Below are positions 48,611 through 60,100 of a stretch of DNA of 64,000 bases, piece after piece (positions within the stretch are counted from its first letter, which is position 1; each line of letters begins with the position of its first letter). A model generated the notes under the pieces. The model was not told where the DNA came from and did no database searches. It saw only the letters and a program-made list of their open reading frames with translations. Source of the DNA: Melanopsichium pennsylvanicum (lineage: Eukaryota; Basidiomycota; Ustilaginomycetes; Ustilaginales); assembly GCA_900208305.1 (NCBI GenBank), contig OAPG01000007.1:345001-409000 (forward strand). The letters run 5' to 3'. Both the position numbers and the translations under genes were made by a program.

Positions 48611-49247
48611 TCAATCCTCGAAATCCTGCGGATTCTCAAAATAGTACTGAACCGCCATCTCGACATTTTTGCCACACATGAAATAACTCTCGATGGCCTT
48701 TGCCTCTGGAATGCCCATCGCCACGATCTGTTCGACACTGGACCTATCTTGCTCGCTCAATTCGGCCAAGGTTGGCAACTCCATCTCCTCTCCTGCACCT
48801 CCTGCAGCCCCACCGGCGAGCAGAGAAAGCACTCCTTGAGGATCCTGATTCATGGCCTCTGCCAATTGCGGGTTGGATTGAGCAATGGCCTGCACCAAAG
48901 GTTGAAGTGCGGCTGGGTTCTGTTGCACGAGCTGTTGGAGTTGAGCGAGCATTGCTGGGTTGCCCAAGTCGATCACCTGTTCACTCGAACCATCGTCTTC
49001 ACCCAACAAAGCGCCCGCACTGCCATCAGCACCACCAGCACCGGCACCGCGGGCTCCACCTGCACCGCCTCGACCACCAGCCTGTTGAGCCGCAGCCGCC
49101 GCCTCAAAGAGGTTGCCAGCACGCCCAGCTGGACTTGGTGTAGCTGGGGTAGCAGGCACCCGAGCACCAGCACCCGAGGTGGGAGCGGCAGGCGTAGCAG
49201 GCGCACCACCAGAAGCAGCCGCGGGAGTTTGGACGGATTGCTGTTGC

Positions 49248-49288
<41 letters not shown>

Positions 49289-49930
49289 AGGTGGTGGGTT
49301 GGAAAGGTTCTCTGGAATGCCAGTCATGAGGTATTCGACGGCTCGATCGGGGTTGTTGAACGCAGCACGCATAGCTCGCTGGACCTGTTCGCGCTCGAAG
49401 CCCATCTCCATCATGCTAGACATGGCGGCTTCGAGAGGACCGCCGGTGAGGAAGGATCCGCTAGAGCCTGACGACGCGGGCTCGACGGTGGAAGGAGTAT
49501 CAGTAGAAGCGGCAGCACTGGTTTCTATCGATGCAGCAGACGTGACGGTGGCTGACTCTGTTGCAGAGGCCTCGGTGGTGGCAGTGGTGGATGAAGCAGA
49601 TGGGGCATCGGCTTTGGCAGTCTCGGCAGCAGCCGAAGTTTCCGCAGGCTTGTCCACGGTAGCATTCGAGGTGGAAGCAGCGGCAGCGGCAGCGGGTTTA
49701 GGAGCTTTAGGTTTGGAAACCATGACAACGAGGAAATCCTTCTCCTTGATGTTGCAATCAGCTACGGTCTTGTCATCGGTCAAGATTTTGCCGCTGAAGA
49801 TGATCTTTTGCAACTCGGGAGCATGACCCTGCTCGGTTTGTATTTTGGACTTGATGATACCGATGGTGTCGTTGGGCTCGGCATCGAGATGAAAGTTGCC
49901 ACCGGCTAGTGATTTGATGAGGAGCTTCAT
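48611..49930 (-). CDS. RAD23: RAD23 ubiquitin receptor / nucleotide-excision repair factor
   Basis: Shuttles ubiquitinated proteins to the proteasome and stabilises Rad4/XPC. A single exon gives 439 residues. UBL domain at 1-76 ([19 protein letters not shown] to DFLVVMV). A long Ala/Ser/Thr linker follows. UBA1 at about 165-210 ([30 protein letters not shown]), then a run of about 17 Gln. XPC-binding/STI1 domain at about 310-360 ([31 protein letters not shown]). UBA2 at about 390-435 ([20 protein letters not shown]) ends [10 protein letters not shown]. The domain order is complete and the length is typical for fungi. Confidence 0.97.
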
Positions 49931-51262
49931 GTTGGCAATTACTGTGCTCGACAGGATATGTGAGGTGCGTTTCGGATGGTAAGTATGCGCGGGTCAAGAA
50001 AGATTATTTGGAGCAAGTGCAGTGGATGCTAAAAGAGTGACTGCTAGGTGGTGTAAAGCAGAGACTGGTTGGTGATGTCGTGACAAGAGGAAGAAAAAAA
50101 TTAAAAAAGAGAGAAAAAAAAAGGTTATGATCACGACGTTGAGAGGTTGTATTTGCGTGTGGTGGCGAAGGAGAGATGCGTACTGTGCTTTGCTATTCCG
50201 TGCTGTGTAGCAAGGTTGTAATCTCGGCTGCAAAAAGAAGGATGGAATAGAGAAAGAGGCTTAGCAGTGTCAGAAAATGTGAGAAGGAGAGAGTTTAAAT
50301 TTGTAGTGGATGTGAGTGGAGGTGAAAATCAAAGAGTTACGCGTCAACCCTCGATCAAATTCAAACAAACAAGACAAGATCTGTAATCGGGGCCAAGCAA
50401 CGACAACACTTTGGATTTTAATTCACATAATTTCTCAAGACGAGCCTCATCCACCCAGGCGCAAGCGTGACTGACTTGATCTTCTCTCTTACGCCGCTGC
50501 TGTCACAATTGGCTTTCCTTCTTCAGCAAAACATCGATCACGCTCAATGACGTTTTCCTTGTTTCTTCCAATGCTCACTTCTCAAACAAAAGCACAATCG
50601 TGATAGGCTCCAAAACCTAAAGTGTACTGATATTCAGCAGCAAAAAGAGCAAGATAGAATTGAAAGCAAAGCTGCTTAGCTGAACCAACACGTGGGAGAG
50701 TATGACTATAACGAACTGAGACAGGGAATTAGAAATTATGCTTTTTCTTGCCCGCGGCACATGCGCCCACGATAGCCGATCGGTGCACACCATGATCATG
50801 TTTACACTCGACCGCGCTTCGAGAGACGGTGCCGCTTGGCTCAAATCAGCACAAACGAACGCGAAAGACGGAAAGGAGGGAAGGGGGGGAAAAGGGGCGA
50901 AGGTGGGAGGGAAAGAGAGAGGTCGAAGTTGGCTCTACCAGAAGCCACGACCAATTTGGGAACCGAGAGTGAGGGAATGAGAAACATGGCTACTAAGATA
51001 CAGTTCGATGAGGTTTACACGACAAAGGGATTCGGGGCAGGATGGAGGGGCAACAAGTCCATCAATGATGACGGAGAGAGGAAAACACAAAGAAAAGCCG
51101 GCAAGAGATGCTCTGCATCAAGGCCTTTTCTTTGCCGGCAGGGATAGGGACTAGAATCTTGTGCGTTCCAAGGCTTTAGAAAGCGTCTTGAGCGGTGGGT
51201 ACGCTGACCGACAAAGTACTGAGACTTGCAAACTCGGCCCTTGTAGCATCATCTGGCGAATT
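49931..51262. other. RAD23 promoter and secreted-gene 3' region
   Basis: About 1.3 kb between two minus-strand genes. It contains an A-rich tract near 50091-50120 and a G-rich tract near 50880-50915. The short open frames here have no recognisable protein character. Confidence 0.4.
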
Positions 51263-51955
51263 CTAGGCGAGTTTGAGGAAGTAAGCGCTTCGCTTGCCCG
51301 CGTCGTTGCTGTGGTGCAAACGGACGAGTTTGTTTGAATCCACACTGGCCTGGCTAAGAGTATAAGAACCTGGGAAGTCTTGGGTGTCACCGGCGGGTTG
51401 ACCTAGGAAGTTGACGTAGTAGACAAACTTGTTTGCCTCGGCAGCGGGTTGTTTGGTCAAGCTCCAGTACTGCAACAATTGGACCGAATCGTCGCTCGAT
51501 TCGCACTTTGCTGCGATCAACCTAGCATCACTCTGAGCGAGCTCGTCAGCAGAAACGCAACGTTTGCCCACCAAATGAGCCGGTTGAAGTCGACCAAAGT
51601 AAACCTCGGCTGCCTTGTTGGCTTCAGCCTCGTAACCCATGAAGGTAGAGTTGCATTGAGTAAAGGCAAAGTTTTCGATCCTCGCACTTTGACCGGCTTT
51701 TTGAACATCGAGCTGTTGGTATCCGTCCGAGTTGCGAATACCTTCAAAGGCGGCGGACACTTCGCGACCAGTGCTAGAGACCATTTTGAGCTCGCCAACG
51801 TAGATAGGTTGTGCATCACATTCGAGCACACCAACCTCGCGCTCTTCCATTATGGGTTGCGCAAGTTCGGCTGAGGTGAGCATTCGGGGAAGCACCGAAG
51901 CAGAAGCTCCGCCGAAGGCGAGCAAGGTAGAGAAAGTGACTAGAGTGAAACGCAT
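51263..51955 (-). CDS. Small secreted four-cysteine protein of unknown function
   Basis: 230 residues, single exon, start MRFTLVTFSTLLAFGGASAS. This is a signal peptide with likely cleavage near residue 20; a possible Kex2-like LPR follows. The mature part has four Cys (VLECDAQ, FTQCNST, GKRCVSA, AAKCESS), enough for two disulfides, and no transmembrane segment or GPI signal. No enzyme motif is seen. Size, secretion and cysteines fit a candidate effector or cell-wall protein in a plant-infecting smut, but expression and homology are unknown. Long non-coding sequence flanks it on both sides. Confidence 0.85.
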   Translation of the reverse strand: MRFTLVTFSTLLAFGGASASVLPRMLTSAELAQPIMEEREVGVLECDAQPIYVGELKMVSSTGREVSAAFEGIRNSDGYQQLDVQKAGQSARIENFAFTQCNSTFMGYEAEANKAAEVYFGRLQPAHLVGKRCVSADELAQSDARLIAAKCESSDDSVQLLQYWSLTKQPAAEANKFVYYVNFLGQPAGDTQDFPGSYTLSQASVDSNKLVRLHHSNDAGKRSAYFLKLA

Positions 51956-54608
51956 CTCTGTGGCAAAATATGTGAGGTGAACAGGGGATCAAGATGAAAG
52001 GGTGCAGAGTAGTTCTTGTGTAGGTGTAAGAGCAGGGTTGAAGGACCGATAAGAGGGTATGGCTAGAGAATCAAATTTATCCTATGTAGCCGTTACTGAA
52101 AGGCAGTTTGTCCGAAGATGAGACAAGCTCTGTGGGACTTGTTGAGCGATTGCTTAATGAAGAGTTTGGGGCTGAATCGAGATTCGCGGAAACGAGTGTA
52201 AAAACAACAAAACAAGTGTGGGAAGTTTTACTGCAGGTCCAGAAGTTGGTTGGCTTTGAAGCGATGATGCAGAGCAGGATCAGTGGACAGAGAGAGATTG
52301 TGTGTGTCTTGGCTGGTTCAAAAAGAGTGTAGGTATGTGTATGTGTGGGTGTGGGTGTGTGGTGGGCTTGATGTGTGGCGTTCGAGTAATATTTGAGATA
52401 GGGGGAGTTAGGAACAAGTGAATGGTGGGAAGCTTTGTGGCAAATGTGGATACAATGGTGAGAAGAGAAGGAGCAAGTATGGAAGGATCGAAAGAAGAGG
52501 GGAATGAGTCGAGATAGGAGCTCATGCAATCAGGTATATGTAGTGAAGGCGACAATGCGTCCCAAGCGAGCGAAGAACCGAAAAGGAAGTCCACAACAGC
52601 AGAAGAATGCACGGCGGTCGAAGCAAGCAAGACATTGCCGTCGGTATCACGAACCAGACAAGACACATACACACAAACGTAGGGCTAATGCTCGAGAGCA
52701 AGGGAATGTGAACGATTGACAGCGCGGGAGGGGGCAAAGGGAGGAGAAAAGGTGGCTCGGGTTAAGCTGCAGTCCGGATCGTCAATACAGCGCAGATCCT
52801 GCACAACATACAGCAGACATTGACGCACGACGACACTAAGTTAGCTGCGTATGTTGTGCTAAATTGTGGAAACGAATAAAGTCGTGCCGAGACCACGATT
52901 GCACCTCTGAGTAAACGTATACAGTACTGTTTGTACATAGGTGGGCTATACTGAATCATTCTAAGAGGACAGGATTTGAGATGAGTCCCCTTTAGCAAAT
53001 CGTTCTACTCTACTTAGCGCTGGACATTGCTCACACCCATGGGTGATAGGAGTGCACACAGCGTTCCATCTGACGAGGAATGCTCGCAGCAGGAGCAGCA
53101 AAGTGCCAAGTCATACGCTTGAATGAATGTCCAAATAGAGCAAGAAGACATTTCTTGTACAGCATCAACTCTGTTTGTTTGCCGTTGCGGGATGGGGGGG
53201 GGGGGTTTTTTTTTTTCTTGGAACCGAGCATGTTACATGCGTGTGTGTGCGCGCCTATGTGCGTGTGTGGGTGTGTGTGCATGCATATGCAAGTTGCGCA
53301 ACTTGGACTGCTTTCTCTGGCATTTCACCACACTGCAAATCCAACAATTCTGCTATGTTCTCAAGCAAATTGTAGTCGGTTAAAGCCGAGAGAGTATTGC
53401 CCTTTTTCTCTTGTCAGAGCCTTCCTTTTCTCACGACTCAAAGCTGATGTGTCATGCTGTGCGGAAGGTGTCCGAAGGGGAAGGAGAAACCAAGCAGAGC
53501 AATCGCGGCAAGGGGGACAGGATCCGTACAAATAACTGGTAATTAACAAAGCTGTGGAGGTGAGATGCACGTCGGTCACACAAATCGCGGATCGCATTCC
53601 AGCTCAGAGAATGCGGGTGTTACACTATTGCACTGAGCGCTTTCTTTACTTTGCGAGAAATTTCAGGGTCCAAATGAGCACACGCGAACAACCCACTCGG
53701 ACTTGACCATGCATCCAACACCGAGTGATCCGAGCGCCGCCGTCCCATTCGGTCTGTCTCTGTCTCTGTCTCTCTCTGTGTGGTTCCAACATTGTCGTCA
53801 TTGCTAGTTTGCTGTCGGAAGTTTGGTGCCGTAGCCAAGCCACGATCTTGAACAAAATTCTGTTATTATGTGTCCTATGACGATCTGACATTCTTAAGGC
53901 GATCTTTTCTTTTCTTTTTTTGACAGCTGCAGCTTCTAGGACAACATGACGTAGTGCTGCTGTACTCAGTATAGTAAATTTACACACAATTGCGCCCTTT
54001 TTGGTTCTAATTCATTGACATTGCTTGACCGCTTTGACGTCTGATGAGCTCCATGCGCACATCTTCATACACACACAAAGCAGCAGCCTAAGTTTTTACC
54101 TGACAGACCCGCGGGCACATCTGATAAAGCGTACAGGCTCAATAACCTAATGCCAACAACAGAGTGGCCGACAAAAACAGGGCAAGCAGGATGATTCATG
54201 ACCGCGTCCTCCTCATCTTCTCCCTCTGCGTCTGATTTCTTTTTTCCGCGGGTGGTTGGCAGCCAGGTGTTGTGACCTCATTCATAAAGCACTGAAGCTA
54301 GCCTCCACCGTCCGTGCGTCACGTACCATAGTCTTGAAGTATCTCTGGATAGCAACTCTAACTTGTACACCTACCTTTGAAAGAAACGTTGAAGCTCAAG
54401 CCATCGCTGCCGAACAAAAAGATCTCATCATCATCTCGAGTTGACTTGTTACCCTTACCACCACCAATCTCATCTCGACATTGCTCACTTTTTGCACGCA
54501 TCCCTCCTCTCAAGATCCAATCAACAATTCGCCGTATTCCACCACTTGAGCGCGCAACGCACTTTGTGACTCTTTCTTGTCTTTTTTTTTTCTTCTTCTT
54601 CTTTCACG
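51956..54608. other. Long gene-poor region, divergent promoters
   Basis: About 2.65 kb without a supportable gene. It contains GT-rich repeats at 52330-52375, G-then-T homopolymers at 53193-53217, a GT/GC run at 53240-53285 and a TC run at 53756-53777. The promoters of the secreted-protein gene (-) and the four-TM gene (+) must lie at its two ends. Confidence 0.4.
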
Positions 54609-55313
54609 ATGGAAGCCAATAAACGTGAAGAAGCCATGGATGCGATTTCTTCTCCTACCAATCCAGCTCACTGGTACGCTTATGCATCGTCGGCTTTCCT
54701 CATCTCTCTCTCTCTTCCACTTCTTCTTTTCCCTCGTTTGCTCTTGCTTCTTTCCACTCCACGCGGTGCTGTGGGTCAATCCGCTCACATGCACGATCAA
54801 TCCGCTGTCTCTGCCATCGGTCCTCAACTTACTCCTCTCGAACGGTATGGATCTCACACAAATGCCATTTCAATGCTTGCTATGGCCGCTCTCATCCTCG
54901 TCCTATCCGGTGCTATTCCCGTATCCACCTCTCCCGTCCCCGATTCCGCCTCTTCTGGTAAAAGTCCTTTCCGAATTCCAACTGTCGTAGTCACCGCTCT
55001 CTATTTCGCTGCCAACGCCTTGACTGCATGGACTCAATCCGGTCCTAGACAAGTGGTATCCGCATCAGCAGCATCAACGGTGGCAGGAACAAACATGGAT
55101 CCGGCCAACTTGGGAATTGGCGCATTCGGTAAAGTGGTTGGCTTCTCACATGCAGCTTTTGCATTTTGGGGTTTGGGTGTGTTCATGTTTGGAAACGATC
55201 TCACTAGGAATAAGAAAAAGGCAGGTGATCAGGGTGCAAAAGATAAATCGGTTAGCAGTTTTCCCTTCAAGAATCAGTATGCCAACAACGAAAAGGCCAA
55301 AAAGTCCAGTTGA
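54609..55313 (+). CDS. Uncharacterised four-TM membrane protein
   Basis: 234 residues, ATG at 54609 (MEANKREEAMDAISSP). Hydrophobic segments at about 25-50 (AFLISLSLPLLLFPRLLLLL), 85-107, 122-142 and 174-194 (SHAAFAFWGLGVFMFG). The polar C-terminus is Lys-rich and ends KAKKSS; a dilysine-like tail could suggest ER location, but it is not a canonical KKXX. No known family is recognised. Coding character is supported by an uninterrupted frame and CpG-rich codons. Confidence 0.75.
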   Translation: MEANKREEAMDAISSPTNPAHWYAYASSAFLISLSLPLLLFPRLLLLLSTPRGAVGQSAHMHDQSAVSAIGPQLTPLERYGSHTNAISMLAMAALILVLSGAIPVSTSPVPDSASSGKSPFRIPTVVVTALYFAANALTAWTQSGPRQVVSASAASTVAGTNMDPANLGIGAFGKVVGFSHAAFAFWGLGVFMFGNDLTRNKKKAGDQGAKDKSVSSFPFKNQYANNEKAKKSS

Positions 55314-55805
55314 AAGTGATACTGCTAAACATGCTGCTACTCAACATCTAGTTTGTAGATATCACACTTAAACAGCTTTCAAATGGCCTCGAACAGAGTA
55401 GGTTCCTGAAACAATTGTCACTCATTTTAGCTTTGCCAATCTTATTTGCCAAATCAATCACAAATCTGAACTCATCCATAACAAGTCCCTGATGTACCCA
55501 TTCTGTCCGCAAACAACTTGGCCGAATGTGATCAGCTTGCTGCCTAGACACCATAACTAAATGCGTGAGAGAGCAAAATAATTTTTCATTTAAAAAGTCA
55601 TACACTAGTGATACAAGAAGGAAGAGAATAACAAACGAGTTTTCATCTTGTTAAACAAACGTCGTCAAGTTTGCCACTGAATCGAGGCGAGTACACTAGG
55701 CATATGTAGGAGTGTGTTCGGGTGTGAACACCACCAATCCAATACATCTGACACCTCTTTGGTTCGCACTTCTTTGGTGGATTTTTTCTTCCCTTTTGTT
55801 TCAGT
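55314..55805. other. Convergent 3' region
   Basis: About 490 bases between the four-TM gene and THO1. No repeat or gene is recognised. Confidence 0.4.
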
Positions 55806-56636
55806 TCACGTCTTGACCCTCTTCTCCTTGGGGGCATCATCTACTGTTGCAAGACCAAACCTCTCGGCTCGCTTCCTGGCTTTTTCCCTTTCCTCTTCCA
55901 GCTTTGCCGATCTCGCCTGCTTTTCCTCCTCCGTTTCTACCACCTTTTTTGTTGGCGGCTTGGCATGGTCGTCCTTCTTTCCTTCTGCTCCTGCTGTTGA
56001 ATTTGCATCATGCCCTCGCTTGGTGGGAGGACGGGTGCCTAACGCTTGACCAAGCTTGGCCACCTCGGCAGCTTCATCGGCTGCATCCAGACCGAATTTG
56101 ATCGCTCGTTCCAACTTTCGCTCGGCTTCGCCCAAAGGTTGTCCAAATTTGGCCGCTCTGGCCTTGCGCTTCTCGAGTTCGGCAATCAGCGCTTGTCGTC
56201 GTTCTTCCTCGCTCGAACCTTGTGCGGAGGTGGTTTGTGGTGTCGCTCCGTTGTTGGACCATGCTGACGCCTCACCGTTAGAGGACGGGGCTTTGGTAGC
56301 TACATTACCTTCTACATCAGACCCGCCGACGGTGGGTGCGGATGTCAATGCAGCAGAAGCAGGCGCAGAAGGCGCGAATATAGTCGGCACAGGAGTTGAG
56401 GGAGTAGCAGGTGCCGATGCTGCGGGTATTGGTGCTGTCACAGGCGATGCAACAGCAGCAGCAGCAGCAGCAGAAGCAGCAGAAGCAGCAGGCTCTCCAC
56501 CAAGAGATGTTGTAGCCTGAGGATTCTCCAACAGACGCTGGATGAGATCAGGCTTGTTGCCCGAAATAGGTAAGCCCGCTGCTGTCAAGAGCTGCTTCAA
56601 TTCGGGCACTTTGAGCGAGGAGAGTTTCGACTCCAT
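55806..56636 (-). CDS. THO1: SAP-domain Tho1/SARNP-like RNA-binding protein
   Basis: mRNP biogenesis/export factor type; nuclear. 276 residues, single exon. The SAP domain occupies 1-38 (MESKLSSLKVPELKQLLTAA, NKPDLIQRLLEN). A long Ala/Pro/Ser linker encoded partly by GCA repeats follows. The C-terminal half has the repeated Tho1 motif: KRKARAAKFGQPLGEAERKL, then AIKFGLDAADEAAEVAK, and finally REKARKRAERFGLATVDDA. The basic KEKRVKT end could act as a nuclear signal. Domain order matches yeast Tho1 and human SARNP (CIP29). Confidence 0.88.
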   Translation of the reverse strand: MESKLSSLKVPELKQLLTAAGLPISGNKPDLIQRLLENPQATTSLGGEPAASAASAAAAAAVASPVTAPIPAASAPATPSTPVPTIFAPSAPASAALTSAPTVGGSDVEGNVATKAPSSNGEASAWSNNGATPQTTSAQGSSEEERRQALIAELEKRKARAAKFGQPLGEAERKLERAIKFGLDAADEAAEVAKLGQALGTRPPTKRGHDANSTAGAEGKKDDHAKPPTKKVVETEEEKQARSAKLEEEREKARKRAERFGLATVDDAPKEKRVKT

Positions 56637-57111
56637 GATGATGATCTCTTCACCTCGTTGTAGCGTGGTTTGACGTTAACCTAGAATTGCTCTTGGCTGC
56701 TGGGGTGAATCGCACTTGAAACGTTGGGTATGCGAAACGATCAGCGTTAACAGGAAATGGCAGCGGTGTGAGGAAGATTGGAAGAAGAGGACGGACGGAA
56801 TGAGTGCCAATGAAGCCACACATGAGATTCTGATGCAGCTGCCTTGAGCGCACAAGCGCACGGACGAAACGCGTCGAGATCGGGGCCATTTCCAGTTCGG
56901 TATATGCAATCGAGATGTTGGCGTTCAAACCTGTCTACGCTCTTATCTTCGACGAGATGGTACGGTCTTCACCAGGCACACACATTCAAACACACACACA
57001 CACACACAGCAGCAGCGGGCCGCTGCCATTACTTCCCTCCGAGTGTCTGCAATTGCTGCCCTCGCGCTCGCAAGTGTGTTCCAAGAGAACGAGAGATGCA
57101 GTACATGCCCC
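56637..57111. promoter_or_regulatory. THO1 promoter / muskelin 3' region
   Basis: About 475 bases between two minus-strand genes, with a CA dinucleotide run at about 56990-57008. No gene is seen. Confidence 0.4.
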
Positions 57112-60100
57112 TCATCCTCCAAGTGCAACCTCGATACAACCGCCCAATTCCGCCCTGGGCTCGACCAGCTCGGGATTAAAGTATTCAATCAACTCCCTAT
57201 ATAGCCTCATCCTCTCCCTGTAAATCTCCGACGGCCTTCCCTCGTCCTCTCTTACCTGTACTGATGGGAATCGGCTGGTGGCCGCACTCTTCTTCAACCT
57301 GTGCTGCAACACTTGCGAAGCCGAAAGCATCATCTCGGATCCTCCGTCGTCCCCGCTCATGAGCGAGGATACTGAGCTGCCCATTTCTGCTTCCTCTCCA
57401 TCCGCTTCTTCTCTTGTGCGTTTGGACCCGATGGTGCCCCCCGTCTCAGCAGGTTGGGGCGGCGTGCTGTTAGGGTTTAAGGGGGACGAGCCGATGCCGC
57501 CACCGACGATGGTGGAAGAGATTCCGCCGCGGTCGTTGATGGGGCGCTCGTCCGCACAACTCTCCCCACCCCCACCGAAAGGCGCACTGCGAGTCGTCGA
57601 GCTGCCTATCTCAGCATTGAGCAGATGCGACATGAGTCGGCGGAACAGTTGCGATTCGGCTTCGTCCGAATGATCCACCACCGCTCCAACCTCCGTCTGC
57701 AAGTACATCAGCGCTTCCAATCCGAAACGTGGCCCACCGTCAAGAGCAAAGCTGGGTTGAGCACCCGGTGGCCTAGCGAGATCTTCATCCGACCCATTCA
57801 GCGTCGATGCCGGCGCAAGGTTGCGGGTCATCTCGAGGAATCGTTGGCGACGAATGCGGAATTTGGCCCTTCGCAGGATCTCACCAGGAGTCGGACGAAG
57901 AAGTGTCAACCTCCAAAAGTCGTCAAGGCGATAGCATCGGTCCAAGACGTCTTCGGGGTTGCCACCGTGCAAGTAGTACACTTTCTTGCGATCGTCAAAC
58001 ACCAGTTGGGCTGCATAACGTGGTTGAGGTTCAGTTGCTTGTGGTGGTGCTCCTGCACCTGATGCGCTTCCAGGTCTTGGTCGATTTGTAGCGGCAAGAG
58101 GTGAAGTGGCGATCTTGGGTGTCGGTGTGCCGGCAGTAGTGCCTCCTACACCTTCGAAAGTGTTTGCTCCAGCATACGGTGTCCAGTTGTGCGCGGGTGG
58201 CTCGATCGGCATCTCTTCGTCCGCGCTCATATCGTCCGAGTAGGTTGGTAGGGCTTGAAGTGGGCCAGACTCGGGCACATCTTCGCCTTCCATCTCACCG
58301 TCAACATCGATTTCGTCCCCGTCTCCCAACATAGCATCCTCGCCACTCAGACCATGTCCAGCCGTGACACTGCCACCGATAGCATCGTGAGCAAACTCGG
58401 ACTGTTTTCCTCCTTCGTACTCATACACTTTGCGCCAAGAAGATCTAGGGATGCTGTAGATCCAGAACGCGCTTCTCTTTCGCTCGTTTCTACCGCCGAT
58501 CAGTCCGACAAACACACTGATCTCTCGAGCCGCGACATCGATCGTGGCTCGCTGCGTGAAAGCAGCCTCGGGGCCATTGTGCGCCGTGTTGCGAGACACT
58601 TCGCGCACGGCACCTGTGGCCAGGTTGTATGTGTACATGTCGGCCAAGAACGTCGCCGAAGCTCCTCGTTGACCGCCCAGGATCCAAATCTGTCGCGTGT
58701 GAGAAGGCGACATACCTGATGCGCCTGGCCTGCCACTATCCAGCAGCATGCTGTGTCCCGAGCGACTCAGAATCTTGGCGCCATTGGAAGTGCGATCGTC
58801 AAATAGGAAAGTCCAACTGCGTTGAATGATGTCGTAACGCCACATGCCGCTAAACTCAAACTTGGCCGGATCTGGATCGGTGACGCGACCGCCAAAGACG
58901 TACAACATCTGGTTCTGTGCGTCGATGACGAGTCCGTGGTCAAAGATGAGCTTGGGTCCCCCATCAGCGTACGTATCGGCGCTGAGACGTTCCCATCTCT
59001 CTGAGCGAGTGGAGAAGCGGAAAAAGTCGGCTTCCCTACCAGTTGGTGATGCTAGAGTGGGTTGACGCTGCCGCGAGTTGGTGCGTGCATTGCTTTGCTG
59101 CCGCGAAGACGGTCTGGGAGAGCGACCGATGGACTCTGCTCCGGCGCTGCCCATCAGCAGTGGGGACGATTCCGAGTTGGACGCGGGTGCTGGTGTAGAA
59201 CCAGCAGGACCTGCATCGCCAGGAGCAGCAGCAGCAGCAGCAGCGTCAAAGGGTCGATCTGTGCGCCCAGCAGCTGTCTGTCCACCTACACCGGCTCCTT
59301 CCATGCCAATGTCGTCTGTCGAGAGGGAGTTGTCAGCGAGGATCATGTGAATGTCGCGGGCGATCGATTCAGGGTAGCGAGCCAAAAAGTTGGCACGTGT
59401 CGTCCTCGCGGTCGAAGACGATGGCGTCACGGGCAAGGCAAACGAAGGCGAGGCGGTTCCGGCATTGCGACCGATCGAGTCAGCAGGCACCGAGACAGAC
59501 TGCTGTCCGCTTTCGTAGTCGATGTAACGGCCCAGTAGATAGATGCAGCCGCTCTTTTCGTCGAGGCACATCTTGTGGCAGCTTCTTGGGCTCGGCCCGC
59601 CCTGCGCCTGAGTGTCGGCAGAGATCAAACGCCATCGGTTTTCACCGACATGATACGCCCACAGATCGGACAGATCTCGTTGGCCGTCCCAGCCTCCAAA
59701 GAGGTATGCGATTCCTTTATCCGAGTCAAACACCATAGCATGACCGCCACGTCCTGAGGGAGCGATGGGTGATTTTGGAGCGGTATCGGATGCCGGGGCT
59801 GAAGGTTGGGTCTGCGACCAGCTTGCCTTGGGGATCTGGCGCGATATGTACGAGGAGAACATGGACTTTTGCCATGGCTGCGTCCAAACACCACTGCGTG
59901 AAAGACTTACGATCGAGGGAGATGCGACACCTCCGCCGGGGGACATGGGTGTGGAGGACCCACTGTTGGCAGCATCGACGAGGTCACCGTAAGCAGCGCG
60001 ATGGAGACACAGCTCCACCTCATCCCAACTACCGCGTCGGACAAGCGCATCAAAGAGCGTTGTCAGAAGAGGATGTTCAAAGGGACGATGCGGGCTGTAG

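Noticed and set aside
48518..49471. Plus-strand 317-codon frame
   Set aside because: Antisense shadow of RAD23; its Leu run mirrors the Gln codons.
52077..52529. 150-codon minus-strand frame
   Set aside because: His/Thr/Ser low complexity from GT repeats; no start context or motif.
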